NCBI GenBank assembly: GCA_032358255.1
Contig: JAULBX010027938.1
Location: 124,001 to 188,000, forward strand
Reading direction: 5' to 3'
From: Heterotrichella gracilis
Taxonomy: Eukaryota > Sar > Xanthophyceae > Tribonematales > Xanthonemataceae
DNA: 64,000 nucleotides
In this document: piece after piece, positions 48,701-59,000 of the stretch
Position numbering within the stretch: position 1 is the stretch's first letter
Layout of the letters: the number at the start of each line of letters is the position of its first letter
The notes under the pieces: model-generated
Told to the model about the DNA's origin: nothing
The model's input: only the letters and a program-made list of their open reading frames with translations
Databases searched by the model: none
Made by a program: the position numbers and the translations under genes

Positions 48701-51700
48701 GTGGGTGCAAGCACAAGGCTGGCACCCCCACCCCCCCACCACCTCACCTCACCACCACCTCATCCCCCCACACCAACACCACCCCCACCAGCATCCCATG
48801 CTTCCAGCACATGCTCCAACCACCCACCTTGAGCACCATGGCAGAGTCCTGGGGCCCCATGTCCCCCCCCGCCCGCTGCTGCAGCTCCTCGCACAGGGTG
48901 GCTGCAAAGTCCAGGCTGGCGCCCGGCTGCCTGTCCAGCTCAGCGAATGCCCACACCATGGTTGCCAGCTGGCGCACCTCAAACAGCTGGGGGTTGTTGG
49001 TGACCCGGAGGGACACAGTTTCGATGAGGCCTCGGGCGAAGGCGGCGGGGTGGTGCAGCCTGCGGGGCAATAGCAAAACGCATTAGGCTTAGAGGTTTAA
49101 TTGGTTTGGTGGATTTGGGTTTGCGACCAACTATTGTGCTAGTATGTGGGAACGGTGATTGATTGGAGCCCGGGGATGCGACAGGGTGATTATGAAAAAT
49201 GGTGGTGCAGCCTGCGGGCAACGCAGACAATGTTAGGGTTCTATAACGACAAGCTAATGTGCTGGCATGTGAAGGACATGGCTCTAAGCGAGTGGGTTTC
49301 AGACAAGAGCTGATGACTAATGATGTTTTTTCTAGTTGAACTGATAAGGAAATATAACACTTGGTATAAATCAATAGTCAGGGTAAAAGTACTGTTTTCA
49401 CATTGGTTGGCTCAGCTCCACTGGCTGAAGCTCATGTGCCCTTGCATGCAACGCCTCCGAAAGCCCATCAAACCATTTTCAATTTAAAAACAATCCATTT
49501 ACGGTAATTCATTCAACAAACATCCACGGATGAAAGGAAAACATTATGGCTTTACGGCTTTCAATCCAACCACCCCCACTTACTTCCCGTACGCCCACAT
49601 CAGCTGGCTGAGCTCCATGGGCTTGAGCTCATGCGCCCTGGCATGCACCTCATCAGACAGCCGGTCAAACAGGGCCGGGGGGTAGTGGCCCAGCGTGGCA
49701 AAGGCAAACGCCAGGTTGGCCAGCTCCTGACCCTTGAATAGGGTAATGGTGGTGCGGCAGCGCTGCGCGGCGGCGTCCAGGAGGGGCGTGGGGGGGCCAA
49801 AGTTGAGCTTGGCAAATGCCCACAGCAGGTTGGCTATGTGCTGGGGCTCAAAGTCGTCAAGCTTGTCCAGGGCGGATTGCGCGCTGGCATTGAGGAGCGC
49901 CACGGGCCTGGGAAAGGGGGTGGACGGGTGTGAGGCGCATTGGCGGCGATGTGAGAGGGGGTGGAAGGTGAATGAGACAAGGTGGCGGTGACAGCAGAGG
50001 GATGTAATTCAGCAACGCCTGTGTGACCATTGTACCACGAACGAAAATCAGATAACCCCTCTACAAACCTTCCATCACACCCACCAAAAAACCTGGCAAG
50101 CTGCCGCCCGCGCCGTGTTCCACAACGCCTGCAGGTCGCACTTGTCCACCACCTAAACCTTAAACCCTCACCTGAACCCTAGCGTGCTGAACGCCCACAC
50201 AATGTTGGACAGCGCCTGGGGATCGCACTTATCCACAACCTCGCTCGCGCTCGCAGCCGCATCCTTCAACCACAGATTGCTCGGCCGGTGCCCCAGCTTA
50301 ACCAGCGCCCACAGTATATTGGACAGCGACTGTGCGGCCAGGTTCCCTAGTCGGGGTTTCAGGTTGGCGGTGACCACGTCTAGGGTTTCTGCGGGGGGTT
50401 TCCAGTCCAGCTTGGCGGTGGCCCACAGGACTGTGGCGAGGGACTTTCCGTCGTACCGCGCCACCTGGCTGTGGAGCTGCAGGTGGATTTGGTCCAGCAG
50501 CGCGTGCGGGTAGAAGCTGAGCTTGGCGCATGACCACGCCACCTGCGGGTGTGTGGGTAGGGTTTAGGGTTTAGGGTTCACGGCTTATGGTGTGTAGCTG
50601 TGAGTGGATCTGGTCCAGGAGGGGTAGAAGCTGAGCTTGGCGCATGACCACACCACCTGCGGCCCCACCCGGGTGGGTGCAGGGCAGGGTTTAGGGTAAT
50701 GCGGGTTGGATGGTGTTCAGCTGAAAGGTGCATGAATGGGTGAATGAATGAATGAATGAAAGGTGACTGAATACATATTCCAATGACAATCTCCAATGGA
50801 AATCACACGAATCCATGGGCCAACCAACCAGCGCCATGCAGGGCTGGTAAAACGACAATCCAACTCTTGTGACAAGGATGGTGAGAGCAAATGGTAGAGA
50901 TACCCACCCTTGCTATCTGCTCCGGAGTGAAACTATCAATCTGCTGCAGCACCAAATCGGCCGCCGTCTGGTTTTCCATTCTTTTTAGTTATGAATTCTC
51001 CTAATATTCACTAACGCAATATTTCATGTGTGATGATGCACCACAACAGCCCACCTGTGGGTGGCAGGCTTTAGTGGCATTTGTTTAGAGGCATGTGACA
51101 AGGGGACCCACCCTTGCTATCTGCTCCGGAGTGAAGTTATCTATCTGCTGTAAGACCGAATCAGCCGCAGTCTGCAGCAGCAGCGGCGAGCGGGGCCCGT
51201 AGCGCGCAAAGGTGGTTAGGGTAATTGACAGCGCGTTAGGGTTGAGCGTCTGCAGGCGGCGCGAGTACCACACTTCTGAGGCCTCCAGCAGGGCCTTCGG
51301 CTCCATATTGATTATTGAGTAGGAAGTCATGAGCCTGCACATGCAAAGGACGGTGTCAGGGATTTGTGCATCGTGGCTGTGACTATCTGTACTAAAACAG
51401 AGTGATATGTCCCAAGTGTGTCCCACGCATACTTCATCCTGCTGCCTGGTTTCTTTTCCTTCATAATTCTCGACTCTCCCATGAAAGCACTCCCAGGGGT
51501 GGGACTCAAGTTATGGGTTACAATCCACTTGACGCAATTGTGCATGGCTGCCTATAAACAGCTTTGCAAGTAGAACACCTGCCCCCTCCTTTGTCCACTG
51601 TGGTGCCCCTGCTTATTTCCACCCACATGGTCCCGCAGGTGCGATGCCGCAGGTTGATGATGGCATTATGTGCCCAGCATCCACAAAGGACGGTGAGGAC

Positions 51701-54700
51701 CACACGGCGTGTTGCAACTACTAGGACCTGTGCATGCATATCAGTTAATGCAAGGCCTTGAACCCACCTCAAGATATCCTGGGACTGAAAGCTATCCACC
51801 GTGGCAGCTGCCTGGGAAGCCAGCGCCTCAAATAGGCCCTCGGGCTGGTACCCGTATTTGGAGTACGCTCGGGCCACATTTGCGAGGTCCCGCGGCTGCA
51901 ATTTGGCCACATTTTCCACCAGGGGCCCCGCCAGGCTGACATATAGGCCCTCCTCGAAGTAGTCCAGCCGGGAGAAGTACCACAGCAGGGTGGCTAGGGT
52001 TTTGGGGCTTGCGTTGCGGCGCCACTGCATGCAGGTGGCTGCGAGCTGCGACAGGGCAGCGGTGCCTGCAAGGGGAGGGGTATTAGGGTTCAGGATTTCG
52101 GGTTTAGGGCTTAGGGTTTTGGGCTGGTATTGCAGCGCTACTGCATGCATGTGGCGGCAACCTGGGACAGGGCAGCGAAGCCTGCAGGAGTAGGGTATTA
52201 GGGTTTAGGTTGATAGCTGAGGGTTAGGGTTCAGGGTAAAGCAGATCGCCAGGAGGCAAAGCCGAACGGGGGGGCAATGAGACGGAGCCAAAGGGGGCAT
52301 GACAGCAGCAGCACGAGAGACCTCTGCAAGGGTTTGGTAGGGTTTGCTAGGGTTGTGTGTCGTGCCTGGGTGCAACTCCAGTGGCTGGAATGCCGCCATG
52401 AGCAGTACCAGCTCCTCTGCTCCCAGCTGGAAGTAGTCCTCCCTTGCCTGCATGACAGGGGTGATGGCGGCCACCAGCTGCTTGGGGGAGTGGCCCGCCT
52501 TGGCGAATCCCCACAGCAGCCTGGACCACAGGAAGGCCATGGGTAAGCACAGGTGGCGGGGCGGGGGCAACAGCTAAAAAACCTCCTACGAAAAGCATAT
52601 CCCCAGGCATATCCACTTCAAACTCTTACTAAGGTATGAGCTGCTATCATGTTGCCAGCATGGGACGTGGGGGAGCAAAGGTGGGAAAAACGCACTACCA
52701 CTAGAATTCCTTCTCCAATATGCTACTGCACTTTCGCTGCAGTACCGGTGCATGCACGCACCGCACAACGTCCTTGATCCCCATCTGCCCTGCCTGGCCA
52801 ACCACCAGCGGCTCCGCCAGCTCAGCGACGTCCCTTGCGCTGTGGTCAAGCACTCCAAAGGCCCACAGCAGCGTAGCCACGTCAGGGGCATGCACACCAA
52901 GCGGGTGGGCATGCGCATGCGTCCCCACTACCACCCCCTCTCCTTCCGATCCCCCGCCACTAGTGTTGGTGGTGGTGGTGGAGGTGGTGTCGGCATCCAA
53001 AAGCACCTCCAGCGCTGCATCGTGGAGGTGGTCCAGGAGGGGGCGGTGGGGGAGGCCCAGGGTGGCGGCCGCCCACGCGCCTCGCACGATTGGCTGCAGG
53101 GCGCATGGCAACAGTCTTGAGCTTGGTGATAGGGAAATACTATTCATAATTAGTTGCCATGCGAGAGCCTGGCGAGCAAGACGTTCACCGGCTCTGGAGC
53201 TGGATTAATTCGTGTTTCAAAATGGTGTGAAAGACTGCGATGAGCCTATCCATCCCACGTGTTGGACCAGCCATCATGTCAAGTGCACAACGCACGGAAT
53301 GCTCAAAGCCAAATGTATAGCGCTCACTTCAGGATGCGGTGATGTCAATCTGATGGGCATGGTCCAATCCGCACGTTGGGTGGATAATACAAAATCAATG
53401 TACAATAATTACATTTTTTATAATGCCAGTAAGTATAATGCCAGTAAGTATAATTACATTTTTTATAATGCCAGCAGAATCCCCTATCCTGGTATTTGAC
53501 GCACCATGAGGCTCCCGCCGCTGCCCACGCCCCCCGCATTGGCCGCAATCCAATCCACCAGCTGCGCTGACGGGGCAAGCTGCAGCCTGGCCAGCTGATA
53601 CAACACCTCCAGTGCAGCCTGCGCATCCGGCACCCTGCAAACCCCGGCACCGGCTTCACCACCCTCCCCTGTACCGCTCTCCCCATCAGGAACCCAGCCA
53701 AGCCCAACATTGGCTTCACCTCCCTCCCCTATACTACTCGTCCCCCCTGTGTCTGTGTATAAGTCTGTGGCTGTGGCAGTGGTTGACCCTATGGCTGTGG
53801 CTGTGCCAGTGGCTGTGGCTGTGGCTGCGACCGCAGCTTGCAGTTCGGCGCTTGGGCTGTGGTGCAGGTGTGCCAGGGAGGACAGCGCCGCCGAGAGCGT
53901 TGCCCAGGGGACGCTGTGGTCGTGTATGGCTGCCACCAGGCCTTGGTCCACCGCTGCAATCAGCACTGCTGGGCTGTGGTTGAGGGCGGCACACGACCTG
54001 TGGTGGCAGGGGAGATTAATGAGTGATGAATGACAGTGATAAGTGATCGCGTCACAACCCTAAACCCTAAACAGTGATGGTGGGACACGACTTTGGCCCC
54101 CTGTGGCGGCAGGGGACCCTGTGCCGGGGGAGAGTGATACTTGCACCCTCAGCAGTACGACTCCTTTAGTTTTAGTGGCGCTTAGTTCCTTGGGCCACAA
54201 CTAAGGTTGCAACGCCAGGTGCCAGCGCCTCGCCCACACCTTCCAAAGGTGTGATGGTGAGGGGTGGGGGTGGCATGCAGTTCAGCACTGGCGATGCAAA
54301 TGGCGATGCAATCGACGATGCAATTGCTTGTGCCTGCATGCCTGCCAACGTGGTTTTGCGCAAGACAATTCACAGCAGTTGAGGGCAACATATCAGCAGC
54401 ACTAGCAGTACACCCCATGCGAGCGGGATGCAGCAATGAACCCAACATGTGGGACGACAACTACCTAACCGGTATCCAACGCACTGTTGTAAGGGTACAA
54501 GTCAAGGTGCTTCACACAGGGTGCCAATTGCACACACCCTTGTTCAACAAGCACGCTGAGTGCGCTATATTGAGTGCGCTCTTATGGAAGTGGAAGCAAG
54601 CAAGCTAGTGCAAACTCACCCTAGTATGGCTACCAGCTCACTCCAGCACAGCTCGCCCAGGTGGTGGTGGAGCTCCCCCTCCAGCTCCCCAAGGGTGTTT

Positions 54701-55137
54701 CGAAGCTGCCAGGGCTGCTCCTGCAGCAGCGCAGCGTACCTCTGGGCAAGCTCGTGCCCCACCTTGCTGGGTGTGGGGGCATTGAAGCCCACTCGCTGCT
54801 GCTCATGGGCCTCGTTTGTAGCTGTCCGAGGCACAGATACCTGCTGACGGGGCGGCAACTCGTCGCGGTGTAACGCATGGGCGGTGGGGTGTTCATCGTG
54901 GGGATGCTGGAGCTCAACCACCGCTGTGTCTGCGGCCCGGTCCCTGGCATTGGCGAGCAATGGCCTGCCCGTCACATCCACCCTGCCTCTGGGTCGGAGG
55001 AGGCCCTGTTGGCGAAGCCTGCGGGGCCTCGGTGCCCCACAGGCCTGTTTGGAGTGGCTGGTTGCCTGTTTCCGCCACGATTGTCCCTCGCAGCACGCGG
55101 CATTGGTTACGGAAACATGGCTGGTGCTCGTGGCCAT
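45788..55137 (-). CDS. RAP-domain, OPR/FASTK-like helical-repeat protein, probably organellar RNA-binding
   Basis: Predicted plastid or mitochondrial RNA maturation/translation factor of 1266 residues. Thirteen exons right to left: 55137-54620, 53997-53505, 53093-52762, 52520-52366, 52065-51768, 51334-51112, 50542-50172, 49907-49584, 49059-48828, 48379-48180, 47932-47735, 46814-46621 and 46050-45788; all phases agree. The Ser/Ala/Arg-rich start (MATSTSHVSVTNAACC...) looks like a transit peptide. From about residue 280 there are repeated helical units of the type QELANLAFAFATLGHYPP, IANLLWAFAKLNF, LSNILWALVKLGHRP, LANVARAYSKYGY and ATLLWYFSRLDY, typical of algal RAP/OPR proteins. The C-terminus is a RAP domain (MKRVILVMWEDPF...GVVEWRALESSLEKHEFMLEML). 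Exon 2 has an Ala/Thr low-complexity insert. Exon 4 probably uses a GC donor. Almost all introns carry exon echoes. Confidence 0.93.
46050..46303 (-). repeat. Tandem triplication of RAP exon 13 start with its intron
   Basis: Copies of the exon 13 acceptor edge (MKRVILVMWEDPFT codons) at 46114-46176 and 46235-46303 precede the true exon at 46050, with about 125 bp period. The intervening intron pieces (TCAAATGATA..ATTT, ..GGAA..GTAAT.TGCGGCC) are duplicated as well. Confidence 0.93.
46541..46586 (-). repeat. Echo of RAP exon 12 end in intron 12
   Basis: A copy of the MGILIEGGQDQGG end with its GTGGGTGG donor lies about 80 bp downstream in gene direction, with a few substitutions. Confidence 0.85.
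47461..47680 (-). repeat. Two echoes of RAP exon 11 end, separated by telomere-like tracts
   Basis: About 85-bp copies at 47461-47545 and 47595-47680 repeat the exon 11 end (LAVAARLASFESYCELQLPK), donor and following intron with high identity. Periods are about 124 and 133 bp. Between copies lie AACCCTAACCAAACCCTAA-type runs, degenerate telomere repeats. Confidence 0.95.
48430..48645 (-). repeat. Three echoes of RAP exon 10 start in intron 9
   Basis: Copies of the exon 10 start (GLAQMHLYP coding edge with CCCTGCAG-type acceptor) at about 48439-48468, 48525-48555 and 48612-48642, evenly spaced at 85-87 bp from the true edge at 48379. TTTAGGG-type sequence lies between copies. Confidence 0.95.
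49200..49224 (-). repeat. Echo of RAP exon 9 start in intron 8
   Basis: Acceptor edge and first bases (LHHP codons) repeated about 150 bp upstream in gene direction. Short but nearly identical over 22 bp. Confidence 0.75.
49405..49454 (-). repeat. Echo of RAP exon 8 end in intron 8
   Basis: A diverged copy of the VHARAHELKPMELSQL coding stretch lies 197 bp downstream of the original; the donor itself is not clearly retained. Confidence 0.78.
50120..50154 (-). repeat. Echo of RAP exon 7 3' region in intron 7
   Basis: A short copy of the EVVDKCDPQAL coding stretch, about 88 bp past the original, followed by AAACCCTCAC-like sequence. Confidence 0.7.
50592..50662 (-). repeat. Echo of RAP exon 7 start in intron 6
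   Basis: About 65 bp repeats the acceptor and start of exon 7 (VAWSCAKLSFYP...DQIHLQL) with one deletion, 114 bp upstream. A TTTAGGGTTTAGGG tract lies between the copies at about 50560-50578. Confidence 0.92.
50899..50971 (-). repeat. Echo of RAP exon 6 end in intron 6
   Basis: About 70 bp repeats the exon 6 end (DSVLQQIDNFTPEQIAR) and donor with scattered substitutions, 204 bp downstream in gene direction. Confidence 0.93.
52112..52200 (-). repeat. Echo of RAP exon 5 start in intron 4
   Basis: A copy of the acceptor and first 60 or so bases of exon 5 (TAALSQLAATCMQWRRN), 117 bp upstream; the boundary between copies contains TTTAGGGCTTAGGG-like repeats. Confidence 0.92.
53407..53474 (-). 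repeat. AT-rich direct repeats in RAP intron 2
   Basis: A 23-bp unit ending TATAATGCCAG occurs at 53407-53429 and 53452-53474, with further TATAATGCCAGTAAG copies between. Its origin is unclear, and it does not match neighbouring exons. Confidence 0.8.
54057..54118 (-). repeat. Telomere-like tract and echo of RAP exon 2 start in intron 1
   Basis: AACCCTAAACCCTAAAC at 54057-54072 is followed by a degenerate copy of the exon 2 acceptor edge (GGCACACGACCTGTGG-like) at about 54083-54118, about 94 bp upstream of the true edge. Confidence 0.65.
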
Positions 55138-56000
55138 GCTGCGCCTTTCAGCCTCGGCCTCTCACCTGCTGCTACGCAGCGGAAGGCAAACCCTGTACAA
55201 CATATATATAACCTATAAAGAATAAAACTACCAAAGATCTCGGGAGGAAGCAGTACTCCCGGCAGGTTCGTCAAGCTTAATGGCTTGACGGCCACACATG
55301 CCGCTGCTACCAAATGGACACGTGTGCCACCAACTGCACGAGATCTGGACTACTGGGCAGCACCGTACCGACCTAACCAAGAGTGATGCTCCGCTGTGGG
55401 AGTCGAGGTTGGTTTTGGGCAACGTCCTTTGGGCTCTGCCCCAGGTTTGGCTCGTTTGCTCCACCCCGTGGCAGTGTCTTATTGTACTTTGGAAGGCCAC
55501 TGGCACCTGCACTTTGGCCATAAAACCACATGCCAAGACTGTTCTGCAGTACAGTTGAGTTGGTCCCAGATGGGTCTTTGACTACAGCACTGTAACTTGA
55601 GCATTGAAAAGCACGCCCACCCATCCCTTGCCCCACTCCACCAAGCAGTCGCCCACTTGCTGCCACAACCCACCAGGTACTGACAGGCACAAAGTCCAAC
55701 CACACCCCACAGGGTTTTCGGACCTATAACCCGTCAGTGCGGTGTGCCTTGCTCTTACCGACAACCCGTGTACATGCACCGAGTGTGTGACATCCAACTC
55801 CTGCATAATTACACGTCAGCTGCACCACTAGGCATAAATGGCCCGCATATGCATGAGTTATGCCGAGACCCCTGTTCTCGCCACACGCCTGGAAACCCCT
55901 CTTCCCTCACACATTACGACTGCCGTGTGTGGTCTCTTGCAGCGCATCACACTCCCCTGCGCCTGGAACCGCCCCACAGGCTGGCGTCTGTGGCAGTGGC
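55138..56000. other. Divergent promoter region RAP / PAN3
   Basis: About 860 bp between divergent starts. The PAN3 frame is open upstream of the chosen ATG back to about 55860, so part may be 5' leader or an alternative N-terminus. No other exon supported. Confidence 0.45.
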
Positions 56001-59000
56001 ATGACCGATGTGAAGGGCAGGCAGGCGAGCGCTGCTGGCACCTCCGAAGGGTCCAAAGGGTCTTCAACCTTCAAGGTCAGCGCGGTCCCTTTCGTGCCCA
56101 GCAGCGCCGCAGCCCCCAAGCCCCCCTCCATACAGGGCGCAGTCAACGCGAAGGCTTTCGTGCCGGGTGCCGTGCACAAGAGCGCAAGTGCGAGTGTGCT
56201 CAACAGCGCAGCGGCCAATGCAGCGCCCTTCGTCCCCGGCTCAGGTGACAGAACGCATTCAGCGCCCGCGCATCTCAAAGCTAGTAGCATGGGACCCCAT
56301 TGGCGCATGCATGCATTAGTGGTTGGTGAGGGGTACGCGTTCCAGCAATACAGGGTGGTCAATAGTCTGCACTGCATGCCTTTGCGCCAGCCAGGACTGT
56401 CCTGACACTGCTGTTACCGCCTCGCACAAAGCAAGGCAGCACTACACTTCCATGTGTTCTCTCTGTGCGCCCTTTTGGTGCACTTCCCACTGGCTGGTGG
56501 TTCACGTGCAGGGGCAAGCTCCAGTCAGTCCGCCGCCTCACGAGCCGTAGCAGGCATCTCAGCCGCTGCAGCACCCTTTGTCCCTCGCGGGAACGATGCA
56601 CCAGCGAGAGGTGCGCCCCGCACCCTAGACTAGGGTCCTTGTACCAACCCAACCCAGTTGTCAGGGAACCCTCCTCGCCACGCTTCAAGGTTTTCACCCA
56701 AAGCCCTGTGTTTTACCATGAAGCGCATGGATGTACTATTCTGTCGGTGTCACTAGTTCAATGGTTTGCACCTGTGGTTCGGAAGGTCGTCCAAGTAAGT
56801 GGGTAACCCCGCCATCTGCTCCTGTTATATGCACCTTGCGCGCAGTACCACGCCCCTGGTCCAAACCCTAAAGCAAACCCTAAAACCCCTTGCTCTGCAT
56901 TCCAGGTCGGGGCAGAGGCCGGGGCGTGGCTGCCGCCTCTGCCACTGCGCCAGGCGCAGCCGCAGCCGCCAAGGGGGACCACCACCTCCCAGATGGGGAT
57001 GACCTGCTGGGGATGACTGCGCACGATGGGTCCCCAACAAAGCAGGCAGCGGAGGCAGCCATGGGCTTTTTCTCACGCTCCGCCACACCCACGTCGCCCT
57101 CGGGGTAAGGAGCCCCCCCCCTTTGGCTGAGCGGAAAACTGTATGCGGAAAACCCATGGATCTACCTTTCATCCCCGCATGCAGTTAATTGCATCCTTAA
57201 ATTTCTTTACCTGCAACCCCTCCAAAAAACAAGGCTAGCAGCCAGCCTCGTAATGGCCCCGGGGAGGTCCTGTCATTGCTTGTACCATATCTTACTGCTG
57301 ACCTTGGGGTATTGCTGGAATGCATCTCGGTGTTTGACTAACCGCACGCATACACACTCACACCCTTGCAGTCGGAAGCCGGTCCCCGCATACGGGCGGG
57401 GATCCCCCCGCACGCGCGGCGCACCCCTTGTGCCGGCCTACGCCTCCCGGGGACGGGGACGGGGATTTGAGCGGGGACGGGGGCGGGCGCGGGGGCATTT
57501 CACCGGCTACAGTGGATCTACATTGGGGGGCATGGGGTTTGGGGGCCCGCCCATGGGGGCCCACCTGCCGCCGGGCCGCACGCAGCTGTCGTCGTTTTTT
57601 GTCGCGGAGCGCGTGCGCCAGGAGCTGCAGCAGAAGAGCTACTTGACGCAGGCGCAGGTGGGTGGCATGATGGTGGGTGGAGGGAGGGTGGGAGGGGGAT
57701 TGGGTAGGAAATTGGGGTGGCATGAGGATGGAGCATCTTTGATTGGTGGCAGCACCTTTGATTGGCATGATGCAGCGAAACCCTACTGAATGGCTTCGCC
57801 AAACCCTACATATCAACCAGGTCAACCGAAAACCCTACCCTCAACCCTCACCTCGTGCAGGTGAACCCTGAGACCGACGGCGACCAGGGCCTGCCCGACA
57901 TGATCCAGCAGTACCACACGCTGTACGCTCTTGAGGACCTGAGTGGGGCTGAGGAGAGCCCCAGCCAGGCATTTGGCATCCGCACATCGGTGGTGAAGGG
58001 AATCAGCGCGCAGGACGGGCACGCGTATGCGCTGCGGCGGATAGATGGGCGCCAGGTGGGTGTGGGGAGGGTGAGGATTCTTGGACTCTTGGAAACACGG
58101 ATATTGTCCTGTTCACATTAAATAATAATTGTATTCGATTACTTTCGTCAGTCAATTACTTCTAATTTAATTGGTTTCTCCATCCCCCTTTCCAGGTGAT
58201 CCCAACCGGCGAGCTGCTCCAGGCCGCCCTGGACACCGTGGACGCCTGAAAAGTAATAAATATATATGTCAAATTTTCGGAGACAGAAATCATCCATCCA
58301 TCCCCGCAGGTGATCCCCACCGGCGAGCTGCTCCAGGCGGCCCTTGACACTGTGGACGCCTGGTCTGCCGTGGCTGCGCACCCGGGGGTGGTGCCCCTGC
58401 GTGGCGCATTTGTGAGCCACGAGGTTGATGGCAATGCATCGCTGTTCATGGTGTACGACTACGTGGCGGGCGCGGTAAGAATAAACACCGAATTTACAAA
58501 ACCTATCTATTTTGCATCATGGCCACACCCTCGAGGTGTAGTTCCAATGGTGCCCACGCATAATCCATCTACTCATACGCATAGGTGGATGCGACTCAAC
58601 GTGCATAGAAGTTGTGTCAATCTACATTCAAATGCTTTTAAACCCTAAAACCCTTAAATATGGGGGCGAATGAAAGACAATTGTCATCTCACACACCCAC
58701 CCCTACCCCGCAGCTGACGCTGGAGCAGGCGCACGTCAACCCCACCACCTCGGCCGCCGGCCTGTCCCGCAACCCGCCCTCTGAGGACCAGCTGTGGTCC
58801 TACCTGGTCCAACTCACCGCTGTGTTGAGGGTGGTGCACAGTGCGGGGCTGGCCCTGCGCCCCTCCTGCCTGCTCCCTAGCAAGGTGCTGGTGAGCAGCG
58901 CGGGGAGGGTCAAGGTGGGGTGCTGCGGTCTGGTGGAGGCTCTGCATGCGGACGCGGTGGGGAGGGAGGACGGGGCGCAGGCGCAGCGGGAAGACCTGGC

